Assembly (NCBI GenBank): GCA_011799875.1
Contig: CM022303.1
Coordinates: 62,577,202 to 62,641,201, forward strand
Length of the DNA: 64,000 nt
Direction of reading: 5' to 3'
From: Thinopyrum elongatum
Lineage: Eukaryota; Streptophyta; Magnoliopsida; Poales; Poaceae
Below the pieces are notes generated by a model. It did no database searches and was not told the origin of the DNA. It saw only the letters and a program-made list of their open reading frames with translations. A program made the position numbers and the translations under genes. Shown here in pieces: positions 1 to 10,734 of the stretch. The first letter of the stretch is position 1. Every line of letters begins with the position of its first letter.

Positions 1-1690
1 TTGGGCGTGTATGGGAAGACAAAAGATACACCGGAGGCACGGGAGGACCAGCAACGTATGCACAGAAAAGACGGCATGCATCCAAAGCAGTATCAGGGTC
101 ATGCCAGCTACAGTCTTACCAAAGAAGAGAAGGAAATCTTCTTTGAGTGCCTGCTCAGTACGAAGGTCCCGTCTGGCTTCTCGTCGAATATAAAGTGAAT
201 AATAAATATGGCAGAGAAAAATTCCAGAACCTAAAGTCTCATGACTGCCACGTCATTATGACGCAACTGCTTCCGTTTGCATTGAGGGGGCTTCTACCGG
301 AAAACGTTCGATTAGCCATTGTGAAGCTATATGTGCATTCCTCAATGCAATATCTGAGAAGGTAATCGATCCAGAAATCATACCAAGGTTAGAGAATGAT
401 TTGGTGCAATGTCTTGTCAGTTTCGAGTTGGTGTTCCCACCATTCTTCTTCAATATCATGACGCACGTCCTTGTTCACCTAGTCGAAGGGATTGCCATTC
501 TAGGTCCTGTATTTCTACACAATATTTTCCCCTTTGAGAGGTTGATGGGAGTCTTAAAGAAATATGTTCATAACCATGCTAGGCCAGATGGAAGCATCTC
601 CAAGGGCCATGAAACAGAGGAGGTCATTGAGTTTTGTGTTGACTTCATTCCTGACCTTAAGCCGATTGGTGTTCCTGAATCGCGGCATGAGGGCAGACTG
701 GGTGGAAAAGGCACGCTAGGATGGGACCAAGTAATATGTATGGACGGGCATTCTTGGGCGCAAGCACACTACAAAGTTCTACAAAATTCCGCCTTGGTGG
801 CTCCGTATATCGAGGAACGCAAGAATATTCTATGCTCCAAACACCCGGAGCAGTCTGACGACTGGATTACACGTGAACAAACGGGGACTTTCGCCGGTTG
901 GTTGCAGACACGTCTCATCCATGACGACACTGTTGCAGATTAGCTGTACTTGCTGTCCAAGTTACCATGTTCGAATATATTGACTTTCAGAGGGTACGAG
1001 ATAAATGGGAATACATTTTACACGATCGCCCAAGATAAAAAAAGCACCAACCAAAACAGTGGTGTCCGCTTTGATGCAACAAACACCAATTGGCCAAAGG
1101 ACACATATTATGGTTACATAGAGGAGATATGGGAACTTGACTATGGACGTGGTTTGAAGGTCCCATTATTTCGGTGCAAATGGGTCAATCTGACAGGAGG
1201 CGGGGTAAAGGAAGACCCGCAGTACGGAATGACAACAGTGGATCTCAACAATCTTGGGTATGCAGACGAACCATTCATCCTAGCCAATGATGTGGCGCAG
1301 GTTTTCTACGTGAAGGACATGTCTACCAAGCCGTGAAAAAGAAAAGATAAGGAAGCGAATACATCATACGATGAGCCAAAGCACCACATAGTTTTTTCAG
1401 GGAAAAGAAACCTCGTGGGAGTGGAGGATAAGACAGACATATCAGAAGATTATGAAAAGTTTCATGAAATTGCTCCCTTCACAGTGAATATTGACCCGAG
1501 TATCCAGTTAAATGATAAAGATTGTCCATGGTTACGGCGCAAAGGGACACACGCGAAGAAAAAGTTTTATCCCCAAAGATCCTACTCTGGGATGTGACCG
1601 GCTTCACTGTCACCACTTTCTTCTCTAGTGAGTTTCAGGACTTATATATCTGGAAAGTCCCACTTCGGACAAACCGGAGGGAATCTTTGT
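1..1690 (+). pseudogene. TNP2-like CACTA transposase, C-terminal remnant
   Basis: The reading frame starts inside the end of a Transposase_21-type region (VYGKTKDTPEAREDQQRMH). It continues through a DUF4218-like part (LVSFELVFPPFFFNIM, MFPFER-type motif) and a DUF4216-like part (TYYGYIEEIWELDYG, FRCKWVNLTGGG). The TNP2 protein is the catalytic transposase of En/Spm elements. The copy is broken by a TGA after SSNIK (196-198), a one-base loss in the A run near 215, a two-base gain near 330, a TAG at 941-943 and a TGA at 1595-1597. The other copies (27460-29149, 51200-52167) read through several of these places. The family call is firm, and no active product is expected. Confidence 0.88.
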
Positions 1691-1972
1691 AATAGTTTGG
1701 GTACTTATGTGTTTTGGCATTTGAAACGCGAAGAATTATTATGTCCAAACAAATTATTTCATGCATTATGTAGGACTTTCTGTTTTCAAACACCAACATG
1801 TCTATAATGATCTGCAGAATTACCATACTTCTTTTACTCCAACAATTCTGAAAAATTAGGACAACGTGGGAAATTTTATATCAATCGTCTATAAAAAATT
1901 AGAATTTTATCGCGTTCAAGTGAATTTAAACAATTCTGTTACTCGAAGCAAAAGTTTCTGTTTTTGTGCTAA

Positions 1973-2860
1973 ATGACCCTGAAATTGAAAAGCACTACAA
2001 ATAAACTCTGAAAAGGTTGAAAGTCGGCATGGTATCATCATTTCACCCACGTAACATGTGGTAAAAAGTTGAGAGGGTTACGGCAAAAACTGGATGCACT
2101 TCGTGTACAAAATGGATAATCTCTTTCGATGTATCAGGGTTTCGGACGAAAACTAATCTGTTACAAAGGCATTTCATTTTTTAAAACTTATTTCAACTCC
2201 AGACTTTTTGTGCATTCAGTATGCACTATTCAAAGCCACTTCATCAATTTTTAACCCTTTCTGACTTCATTTGCTATTTTTCATGCATTTACAGTTTTTT
2301 TTAGCTATATGACCCTGAAATTGAAAAGCACTACAAATGAACTCTGAAAAGGTTGAAAGTTGGCATGGTATCATCATTTCACCCACATAGCGTGTGCTAA
2401 AAAGTTGAGAGGGTTACAGCAAAAACTGGATGCACTTCGTGTACAAAATGAACAATCTCTTTCGAAGTATCAGGGTTTCGGACGAAAACTCATCTGTTAC
2501 AAAGGCATTTCATTTTTTTAAACTTATTTCAACTCCAGACTTTTTGTGCGTTCAGTATGCAACATTCAAAGCCACGTCATCAATTTTCAACTCTTTCTGA
2601 CTTCATTTGCTATTTTTCATGCATTTACTGATTTTTTTGAGCTAAATGACCCTGAAATTGAAAAGCACTACAAATGAACTCTGAAAAGGTTGAAAGTTGG
2701 CATGGTATCATCATTTCACCAACATAGCATGTGCTAAAAAGTTGAGACGGTTACGGCAAAAACTGGATGCACTTCGTGTACAAAATGGACAATCTCTTTC
2801 AATGTATCAGGGTTTCGGACGAAAACTCATCTATTACAAAGGCATTTCATTTTTTTAAAT
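1973..2860 (+). repeat. 337-bp tandem repeat, two full units and one partial
   Basis: Units begin with ATGACCCTGAAATTG at 1973, 2309 and 2646, giving periods of 336 and 337 bp. The third unit stops at about 2860. Each unit contains the same blocks (GCACTACAAATGAACTC, GGTATCATCATTTCAC, CAGGGTTTCGGACGAAAAC). The repeat follows the transposase 3' end in all four CACTA copies of the window, so it belongs to the element. Its function is unknown. Confidence 0.9.
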
Positions 2861-3400
2861 AACCTATGAATTACCAAATTGAATATAATGATAAAACACA
2901 CTAATATTAAACAGCAGAAAAAAGAATCACTGAAAAATCTATTTTTAAAGTAAAGTTATTCACAAACTAGTGATTCACACAAATTTTAAATAATTTAAAT
3001 TTAAACTATTCAAATTTGAAAACTACTAGCACTAACAATTTTTTTTTAATTTTTTTACCTAAAGCAAAAGGATTCACTCAGAAACTCTAAATAAAGCAAA
3101 AAACAACTCAGAAACAAAAGAAAATAAATAAAGCAGAAAACAAAAAAAACTGAAAAATAAATAAATTAAAAAAAAGCACGCCTACTGGGCCGCCACGGCC
3201 TGCATATGACTAGAAACCCGACCTATAGTTGGGCCGGGATGCAGGCCCAACAGGGCAGCACAGGTTCAATTGGCCCAGAAAGGCCTGCTTAGAGAGGAAC
3301 TTGAGGGTGATGCCGCGGCGGGGCGTATGAGCTGGTGCGGGCGCCTCTCACCAAGCGAGGTGGGACTAAACTTGCCCTGCACCACGCCTGCGAGCACCAG
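2861..3400. other. AT-rich non-coding spacer, then GC-rich run-in
   Basis: 2861-3180 is A-rich with many AAATAAA-like runs and no supported ORF. From 3181 the composition changes abruptly to GC-rich sequence (CTACTGGGCCGCCACGGCC) that leads into the foldback array. The transposase transcript could end in the A-rich part, but no site can be proven. Confidence 0.6.
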
Positions 3401-3556
3401 CCTTTAGTCGCGGTTGGTGGCTCCAACCGCGACTAATGGCCCCTCTTTAGTCGCGGTTGGAGCAACCAACCGTGACTAAAGGCCTGGCTTCCCGCCGCTT
3501 GGCCTGGCCAAAATTCACCTTTAGTCCCAGTTGGTGGCTCCAACCGGGACTAAGGG
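3401..3556. repeat. Internal foldback array of the CACTA subterminal type
   Basis: There are three short inverted repeats: TTTAGTCGCGGTTGG with CCAACCGCGACTAA, TTTAGTCGCGGTTGG with CCAACCGTGACTAAAGG, and TTTAGTCCCAGTTGG with CCAACCGGGACTAAGG. The same motif lies near the element ends (9173-9365, 10735-10937). Subterminal repeats of CACTA elements are known transposase (TNPA) binding sites. Here they sit directly upstream of the TATA box of the second gene. Confidence 0.85.
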
Positions 3557-3562
3557 TCTCCG

Positions 3563-3573
3563 CATATATATAC
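3563..3573 (+). promoter_or_regulatory. TATA box of the E1 second gene
   Basis: CATATATATAC lies 7 bp after the foldback array and about 30 bp before a GC-rich leader. The same layout recurs at 40241, 30691 and 53711. Confidence 0.6.
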
Positions 3574-3589
3574 AAGACTTGAAAATTTT

Positions 3590-3856
3590 CAGAGCTCTCT
3601 GCTTCTTCGCGCTGACCACTACAGAGGAGACGCCGCCAGGCTGCCGCCATCGCCTGCCTCGACGCCGGAGCTCGTCGCCGCCCCTGACGCCGCCCGCCGC
3701 GCCTCCTCCCTGATCCCCGACGCCGCCCACGCCCTCCTCCCCGAGCCGGCCCCGACACCACCCGTGCCTCCCTGATCCTTGTCGACGGCCGGACCTCCTC
3801 GCCGCCCCCGCTCCTCGCCGACACCCTGCCCCCCCGATCCACTCCTCCTCCTCGCT
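3590..3856 (+). other. GC-rich leader exon of the E1 second gene
   Basis: A GC-rich block of Ser/Pro/Ala-type codons ends at CTCGCT followed by GTGAGC, a good splice donor. The following 3857-4302 is AT-rich with short repeats of GAATGTTAGATATAG and ends in TTTGCATAG, a plausible acceptor. The matching donor is kept at 30947 and 53968 in E2. Whether this exon is translated is not clear, as no well-placed ATG is kept between copies. Confidence 0.5.
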
Positions 3857-4323
3857 GTGAGCCTCTTTTTTTCCATTTTTTCCATTTTTTGGAATTAGAT
3901 GAATGTTAGATTTGTTCATATATAGAAATGGTGATAGAATAGATAGGTAATTTTTGTTAGATGAATGTTAGATATGGATATGTAATTCTTTTTTGTTTTT
4001 CTATTTTTTAGTTATAGAAATGTTAGAGATGAATGTTTTTTAGTTTTTTATACTTTATTTATAGAAATGTTAGATGAATGTTAGATATAGAAATGTTAGA
4101 TGAATGTTTTTTAGAAAGTTGCATAGAAAGTTGTCCAAGCATAGAAAAAATTTGCATAGAAAGTTGACCATGTATTAAAAATATTTTAATGTTAATATCT
4201 TAATGTTGTATTTGCAAAAGTTTTTCATGTATTTGCAAAATCAAGTGAAAAAGAATTACAAAAAGCATAATCAAGCATTTAAAAAATGTTAAATTTGCAT
4301 AGAATTTGTTCTCGACGTCTACG

Positions 4324-4749
4324 ATGCCTGGCCCGCATCCTTGTCGTCGGATCCGTGGCGAGGACCTGCTTCAGAGGCGCCATGTCCGGGACTGGGCTCC
4401 GCCGGGCTGGCACTGGGAGGTGCTACCTTCCGGGGCACGCCGCTTGTTGAGGAACCGGGCTCCCGTCGTTGACCCGGAGCTTCTTTGGTGGCGTTCGCGT
4501 GGGCCACTTTCGGTACGGAGTCAGCCGGCCCCGCCAGAGGTGGTACATCGCCGTGTCAGCAAGGAGGACGAGCACGTCCGTCACGACATGGTTGCGTTGG
4601 ACGTCAGGTTCTGCAATACCTGGCAGGTTCTTCAGGGATCTCACCCAAGCTATGATCCTGTGATGGTTCCTTCTCTTTGGGTGTCCACCGCCCGCGCCTC
4701 AGGAACCGCGAGTGAACTAGATTATTCGAAAATATTCGATCTATATTAG
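4324..4749 (+). CDS. Conserved small CACTA protein of unknown function
   Basis: The ORF from ATG (MPGPHPCRRIRGEDLLQRR) to TAG codes for 141 residues. It is arginine- and proline-rich, with a central PELLWWRSRGPLSVR motif and a C-terminal SHPSYDPVMVPSLWVSTAR motif. It recurs in E1' (41005-41430, intact), in E2 and E2' (broken) and in E3 (minus strand, 5' part altered), so it belongs to this CACTA family. No signal peptide, membrane helix or known domain is visible. It lies between the leader intron and the TNPA-like gene, and could be an independent protein or an upstream exon of that gene. I do not recognise a function. Confidence 0.6.
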   Translation: MPGPHPCRRIRGEDLLQRRHVRDWAPPGWHWEVLPSGARRLLRNRAPVVDPELLWWRSRGPLSVRSQPAPPEVVHRRVSKEDEHVRHDMVALDVRFCNTWQVLQGSHPSYDPVMVPSLWVSTARASGTASELDYSKIFDLY

Positions 4750-4960
4750 CTAGTGATGTATTCGAGATAATATTCGAGACGATGTGTTCGAGATTATATT
4801 ATTCGAGACGATGTATTTGAGATTATATTCGATGATGCATATTATCTGGATTATTCGAGATGTATATATTAGTGATATTATTCGAGATGCATATTATCTA
4901 CTATGATTCAGTTTTTCCTTGTTGATTGCGTTCTCATTTAAATACTAAATTCTTTTATCT
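4750..4960. repeat. ATTCGAGA-type minisatellite
   Basis: Degenerate direct repeats of ATTCGAGATTATATTCGA and GATGTATTCGAG follow the stop of the small ORF. Copy number differs between elements, from short here to about 200 bp with more units at 59117-59330. Confidence 0.7.
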
Positions 4961-4987
4961 TTCTTCTAGATTAGTTAAATAAAAGCT

Positions 4988-7900
4988 ATGAACAATACCG
5001 GCAGAGATGGAGAAGAGACCCTGTTCGACATCATACGCTCCCCGAGCCCAGATGAGAATGAACCTGAAGATGATGGCTCGCAATATCTGAACAACCCCGG
5101 TGAGGGTATGATATTTGATGAAGACGAACGAATAGATGAAGTCCACAACAACGATGACGAAGGAAATGTTCTTCAAATAACAAAGACTGGCGAGGTATAT
5201 TTATATAAGGCATCTGGTGATCATTACACGTATTAATTTTTTTTGTATATATATATTAACGAATCGATCTTTCTTCTTTTAGCCCTCCAGATCGAGCAAA
5301 TCTTCTACAAGCAGCAGGGCATTCCAAGGCCCGGCCAAAAGGTTGCAGGCTGGCGTAAAGTACAACATCGATACCATCAAACCAAATGGCGAACCGCTTG
5401 AACCTAAGAAGAATGCAAACAAGTTCACTCGTCAATGCGGAGTTATTGTCAGGGACCAAATCCCGATCTCCGTTTAAGAATGGAAAAAGCCAGCAAAGGG
5501 AGATCAAGAAGTTACTTTTGTCTCCGAAAGAGCAAAAGACCTGGTTTGGGAATTGCTCATGTCACATTTCACCCTACCAGATCATTTGACAGATGCAGAT
5601 CGGGAGAAAGTCAGGAAGAGTGCTCTGAAGAAGATGGCGATAGCATTCAACAACCACAAGAAAACAATATGGGCCGGGTACGTCAAAGTAGGAAAGCAGA
5701 CTCAAGAATTCAAGGGAACACTGGAGAAGGCAAGAGATCACTGGGACGCTTTTGTGAAGTTCGAGGAATCGGAAGCAGCTCAGGAACGGTCGAGAATAAA
5801 CATGATTAGTGCTGCGAAAAAAAAGTGGCACCATACTCTGGGGCAAGGTGGCTACGAGGTCGGTCGGCCTAAGTGGGATCTCGCTGAGGAAGAGATGATT
5901 GCTGCAGGGGTCAATCCAGTTATATTGAGTTGGCCCCCCAGGTGCAGGACTTGGTTTTATGCGCATGGGGTGGAGTTGGACCCAGAGACAGGGCTGGTTA
6001 TGGATCGAGCAAGTCTTAAAGAAGCCTTCGACGCTTTACTTGTTGCAATAGAAGAGGCTCGAACGGGAGCATTCACGCCCAACAGAGAGAACGACGAGCT
6101 TACGCGCGCCCTGAAGAATTCTAAACACCCGGGACGAACACGAGGCAAAGGCGTTGTTCCGTGGTTTGAGGGGTTTGCGGATTGGAACGCCGATTATAGA
6201 AGCCGTGCGAGAAAGAAGCAGCAGGAGGAGCAGAAGAGGAAGCTGGAGGAGGAGCAGAGGAAGGAGGAAGCACTCCCCCTTGAAGGCCTAGAATCAAAGC
6301 ACTTGGAGTTGGAACGCGCTTTCAGGCGGCAGTAGGAGCAGATCGACTCACTTAGCCAGGAAAGGGCCTCTCAGCAGCAGTAGAAAGCAGATCCAGCATT
6401 GGATAGCACCGTCCCATCTATGCTGAGAAGCAGCGTGGGTTCCACCCCAGCCGATGATGCACTGCTGGCTAGATATCCCGTGGATGATATCCAACATGCG
6501 ACAACTTGTGAGCTACACATTAAGGTGAAGAACATATCAATGAAGGTGGCGGACGGCTATGCTTTAACAAATCCCACTGAAGCAACCTTCCATGGCAATC
6601 CGATTCTAGTTGGCTGTGCTCGTGTCGGGGTGGATGCAGTGATGTCGGGATATAACGATCTAGAGCTTGACATTCATTGAGGTGACTAGGAGAGGACACT
6701 GGGAGAGGCCATACATCGTATCATTCTATGGAGAAATGATTGCATCGTCTTTCCAAGGCCACCGACTCCTCCTCCAAGTCCGCCGCGTCAGCCGGCTCCT
6801 CCTCCAAGTCCGCCACCGCGTCAGTCGACTCCTGCTCCTCCAAGTCCGCCACCGCGTCAGCCGACTCCTTCTCCAAGTCCAGCACTGCGTCAGCCGTCTC
6901 CGCCACCGCGTCAGCCGACTCCTCCTCCAAGTCCGGCACCACGTCAGCCGACTCCTGCTCCAAGTTCGGCACCGCGTCTGCTGCCTCCACCGCCTCAGCG
7001 GGCTCCGCCGCCTCGGCAACAGCGGAAGAGAGGCGCCGCAACTACGACGGCTAGCGGTACAACAGGCAAGAAATTCAGATATGGTCCAAGCCTCAAGGCT
7101 CCTCCAAAGTTGCCTTACGAGTTGTCTGAGGAGGAAAACAAGGCCGTAGTGGATGCCGAAGTTCAGGCCCATTTTGCACCGAAACCGCCCCCGCCGCCAA
7201 AGGAGAAAATACCTGAGCACGTCATACAACACTTTATTGATAATGCTAAACCGGCTGAGAAGAGAAGGGACTCAGACTATGAGCGCTCTATTAAGAAGTC
7301 ATATCGTGCACAAAAAGAGAAGGAGTCAAGCTCGAGCTCGAGCCAAGCAGCAGGTCAAAAATGCGGGAAAACTGTTCCCCAGCTGGGAGAACAGGCAGTG
7401 CAATCGATCCCCCTGCTCATTGTACAACCACATGTGAGTACCGCCGATCAGCTGGTAATAACCGACGATCATTGAAGGATGGCTGAAGAGGCCAGTGTCG
7501 CTGTTTATCAACTCCTAGAGATCGAGCCTATCCCCAGGATTCAAGATAACGAAGTAGCATGAAAATATGTCCGCGGCCAACCTCTGGTCAAGCCTGAGCA
7601 GATCCCGCTTCTATGAATGAGAATGTACAATTTGCATGAGTGGTACCTCATGGTGAAAGTAAAGATCAATCGTGAGTCCCTCATGGTGAAAGTCAAGGCA
7701 GAGCATTACTTCCATGAAAAAGATCTGTGGGTTGAGTTTCAAGAAATATTTCAGTTATTCAATCAAGACGCACTCGACAAATCTATCGTCAGTTGCTATT
7801 GTCTGTAAGTGATTTCTCTCTATAATTTAAGTCTCTAGCTAGCTGTGCTCATTCATTACCTGTAATTATCCTCACTATATTCTTTTCTGTGGTATTATGC

Positions 7901-8880
7901 AGAATGGAGATGTATGAAATGAAAAGAGATGGACGCTATGGCATTGGGTTCATTGATCCAAATTCCGTTAATGAAGAGACATGGTCACGTCACCAAAAAG
8001 ACACAGAGAAAACTTTGCTACAGTTTTTTAAGCGACTAAATACCCAACCAGAAATACTACTTCCTTACAACTTCGGGTGAGTGTTACCTTCTTGTACTAC
8101 AAATTCTGTTTTGCTTACTAGATGTTAATAAGTGTAGTTGATAAGTTATGCATATGCCCGCTTAATTATACAAACATGTGCGCATGCAGTTTCCACTGGA
8201 TCCTACTAATCATTGAAGTTGATGAGAGAAAAGTTCAAGTACTGGACTCACTACTTAAAGAAACTAAAGAATACTCAATCGTGAGGGGTATGGTCGACAG
8301 GTAATTTCAATCATTATCGCACTATGTCGGCCTCTTTAGTTCATTTCCTGATATCAATTAATTAATAACTCCTTTATTCATTTTCTTTGCCGGCGGGCAG
8401 GGCTTGGCAAAAGTTCATCAAACAGGTTAAAGGCGAATGTAAACAAGTTCTGAAATGGGTGCGACCCAAGGTAATTAAGTACTACTAGCTACGTCCGTGC
8501 ATCTCTTCTTTAAGTCTGGTTTGATTAATTATTATCTGATTGAATTATTCTCGTAAAGTGCATGAGGCAGGCGCCGGGGAATAATTTATGTGCATACTAC
8601 GTTTGCGAGAACATTCACATGATGACGTCCGAAAAGAGCACATCTTCAAGACAACTTTGGATATGTTTGCCAGAACACTATCCATAATTCTTTTATCATG
8701 ATCTAATATTATATATACACACAACTAATGTATTCATATTGATATCCTTCTTTAAAGATGATGGAGATGCGGGAGAAGCTCCTACTAACGGACCGCATAT
8801 GAGCACTTCAAGTAGAGATTGCGGGATTTTTGCTTAACCAGGTCATAAATCTCAAAGGAGAATACCATTACCACATGTAA
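4988..8880 (+). pseudogene. TNPA-like (Ptta/En/Spm) plus Ulp1 protease gene of E1
   Basis: The gene reads as a multi-exon unit. Exon 1 is 4988-5194 (MNNTGRDGEETLFDIIRS..., acidic). Exon 2 is 5283-7804, and further exons lie near 7903-8076, 8190-8300, 8401-8470, 8559-8632 and 8757-8880. Exon 2 holds a plant Transposase_24-type domain (FTRQCGVIVRDQIPIS, KARDHWDAFVKF, KKKWHHTLGQGGYEVG), a Lys/Glu coiled coil and a proline-rich repeat. The last exons hold a Ulp1/C48 fold with His (FHW, 8194-8196), Asp (VLDS, 8245-8247), Gln (RQAPG) and Cys (LCAYYVC, 8591-8593). Stops lie at 5475 (TAA), 6333 (TAG), 6381 (TAG), 6678 (TGA), 6687 (TAG) and later, so this copy is dead. TNPA-like proteins bind subterminal repeats. 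The protease would act on SUMO-like conjugates, but its role in transposition is not established. Confidence 0.8.
6760..7015 (+). repeat. Proline-coding minisatellite inside the E1 second gene
   Basis: Repeats of about 24-33 bp (CGACTCCTCCTCCAAGTCCG, CACCGCGTCAGC) code for Pro/Arg/Gln linkers in the gene frame. The same block differs in length between E1, E3 and E3'. Long ORFs in the other frames and on the other strand here are by-products of the repeat. Confidence 0.75.
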
Positions 8881-9172
8881 TGCCTGCATGTAATGGTCTG
8901 CAAATTGTAGAAGAAATTATATGTACCAATTTGTATATATATATGTGTATGCATGGTCGTACGAGAAATTCTATATATGATATATGATTGGTCGTATGAG
9001 AAATTCTATTATATATGATGTACATGTACAATATGTAGTATAGTAGTGGCATACTTGACGACTGCAGTAGCGTAAAATATATTTGAAATAAAAAACAATT
9101 AAATTGAAGACACAACAAAAAGGAAAAATAAACAATAATTCATAAATTCTAAAACCATAAACCTCTAAACCT
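8881..9172. other. 3' flank of the E1 second gene, nothing coding seen
   Basis: The stretch is AT-rich with TATATA runs and a partial direct repeat of GGTCGTACGAGAAATTCTAT (8963 and 8993, imperfect). It probably holds the 3' UTR and polyadenylation region of the Ulp1-type gene. Confidence 0.5.
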
Positions 9173-9365
9173 CTTGTCCCGGTTGGTGTCACCAACCGGG
9201 ACTAAAGGTCCCCTAGCCCCCGGCGCGGGCTCGTGCCATGTGGTGGGCCTTTGGTCCTCGGTCATGACGAACCGGCACTAAAGGGGAGGGGGGGGGGGGG
9301 GCTTTAATCCCCATCTTTTAGTGCCGGTTGGTGAAGCAGTACTAAAGGCCCTTACGAACCGGGAC
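9173..9365. repeat. Right subterminal foldbacks of E1
   Basis: TTGTCCCGGTTGGTGTCACC with its mirror CACCAACCGGGACTAAAGG is followed by TTAGTGCCGGTTGGTGAAGC and GAACCGGGACTAATG. A G run of 14 lies near 9288, and its counterpart in E1' is enlarged to 108 bp. Confidence 0.85.
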
Positions 9366-9388
9366 TAATGCCCAATTCTGCACTAATG
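9366..9388 (+). repeat. Right terminus of E1
   Basis: The terminus reads AATTCTGCACTAATG. The E1' counterpart ends CTGCACTAGTG, so one G-to-A change has damaged the terminal CACTA here. In reverse orientation it matches the E3 terminus at 33225 (CACTAGTGCAGAATTGGG). Confidence 0.85.
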
Positions 9389-10704
9389 AGTGAAAAGTGA
9401 AATGTTAGTTTTGAATTGTGAAATAGTAAGCACATAAGCTGAAGTACATTGTTCACATTTTCAAATAATCAGCTTCAATATCGTATATTATAATTTCATT
9501 TTCTGTACTTATTATTTCATAATTCTGAAATATGTTATTAACTTGTTTCCGATTTTTCAGGGATGGCCAGCCCAGCGTAGCGTACAGCGGTGCAGCGTGC
9601 GCGTGCATGCTTGTGCCTCTGTGCGTGTGTGGCTGCTTGTGTATTGCTTGTGTGCGAGCACAGGACCGCTCTGCTCAGCACATGCCCTTGAAGAATCGGA
9701 TTCCAACGTGCGTAGAAAAAATATCTTTCTCTCCCTTTGATCTCCATCTTTGATTAAAGGAGACTAGTCGATCGACTAGGAGACAAACATACTCAGAGCT
9801 TATAGTGCCGGTGTGTGCTGAGTGTGCGGTGGCTGGTGCGATGCACGGCCGAGGGAGCTCTCGTGCAGGCGGCAGCGACTGCGACTTATGGTTCAGCGGC
9901 TCGCTGCGTCCAAGGCTCGGACTGCAGAGAACATGCCAAGCACGGTTTTTGAAGCGACGCAAAAACGGCTACACGTCTCGCCTGAACTTCAACCGTTTCC
10001 ACAAACCCAAAGCCGAGGTTCCCAACTATCCATCCACGCAATTTGGTACTTCAACTTTATTTAAGCACTAAACATTGGTTACAAATAACAACCTATTCCC
10101 AATTTGTTTGCTAGAATTCTTATTAGGCATTATCAAGCCCTATAATAAATTAACTTAGAATATAAACTTGATTTCTTTTAATTACCAAAGTGAGTCAACT
10201 AAAGTCTGGTTATTATTTTATGCGCGAAATAAATTTAAAATCAGATGAGCTTATTTTCTATCTACTATTAGGACTTAAGCGTGGTGCTAAACAAGTTTGT
10301 AACACCAGGGGTGTTACAATGATTATTCCTCAATCGACACAAACGGGACGAGCATCACTGCTAGGACAAAACCTGTCAGCTCCGATCAACAATATACTAC
10401 GTACACATCTTCCTATCCGGTCTTAACTTCATAGCTAACATGTTTCATCAATATAGTATCAAGTAAAGTAATTACTGAGTAACTCTGTCATTCGCCGGTG
10501 ACAAGCAAATCACCCATTTTCTATTTCTCATGATTTTGCTGAGGGTTTGAACGTGCAGTAGACGGCGGTGACAAGCTGAGTAACTCTACCATTCGCCCAT
10601 GACAAGCAAATCATTCGCCGGTAGACGGCAGCATGGGCGGTTGTGGTGTTACATCTCGGCGTGCCATGGGATCTCCTGTCGGATGATGAGGCGGAATCTG
10701 GGGT
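9389..10704. other. Spacer between E1 and E2, unknown DNA
   Basis: The stretch carries no recognised gene or mobile element. 9560-9960 is moderately GC-rich and kept in copy B. 9958-10590 is present only in copy A. About 550 bp seen in copy B (46326-46873) is missing here at the TTTTTCAGGGATGG junction near 9559. Two similar blocks with ATTCGCC and GACAAGCAAATCA lie near 10490 and 10590. ORFs here are short and not kept in frame between copies. Confidence 0.6.
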
Positions 10705-10723
10705 CACTAGTAGAAAAACGACC
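10705..10723 (+). repeat. Left terminus of E2
   Basis: CACTAGTAGAAAAACGACC is preceded by GGGT. The identical end lies at 47390 in copy B. Confidence 0.85.
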
Positions 10724-10734
10724 TTACGTTCACC

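Larger units (their letters stand above)
1..9388 (+). mobile_element. CACTA element E1, right part (left end lies outside the window)
   Basis: The segment holds, in order, the end of a TNP2-type transposase, a 337-bp tandem repeat, a foldback array with a TATA box, a small ORF, a TNPA-like/Ulp1 gene and a right terminus. The terminus reads ...CTGCACTAATG, and the copy at 46156 has the unmutated CACTAGTG. CACTA superfamily elements carry CACTA termini with subterminal repeats and usually two genes, which fits. The left terminus is not in the window, so full length and target-site duplication cannot be given. Confidence 0.85.

Noticed and set aside
1973..2860. Tandem units considered as a CRISPR array
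   Set aside because: The units are 337 bp long with no short repeat/unique spacer pattern, in an evident plant transposon.
6667..7232. Ser/Lys/Arg-rich ORFs in alternative frames and on the opposite strand of the proline linker
   Set aside because: They are shadow frames of the minisatellite. The gene frame is the proline-rich one that joins the flanking domains.
9532..10071. Small overlapping ORFs in the spacer, considered as a host gene fragment
   Set aside because: None is kept across both copies through the indels and no domain is recognised.
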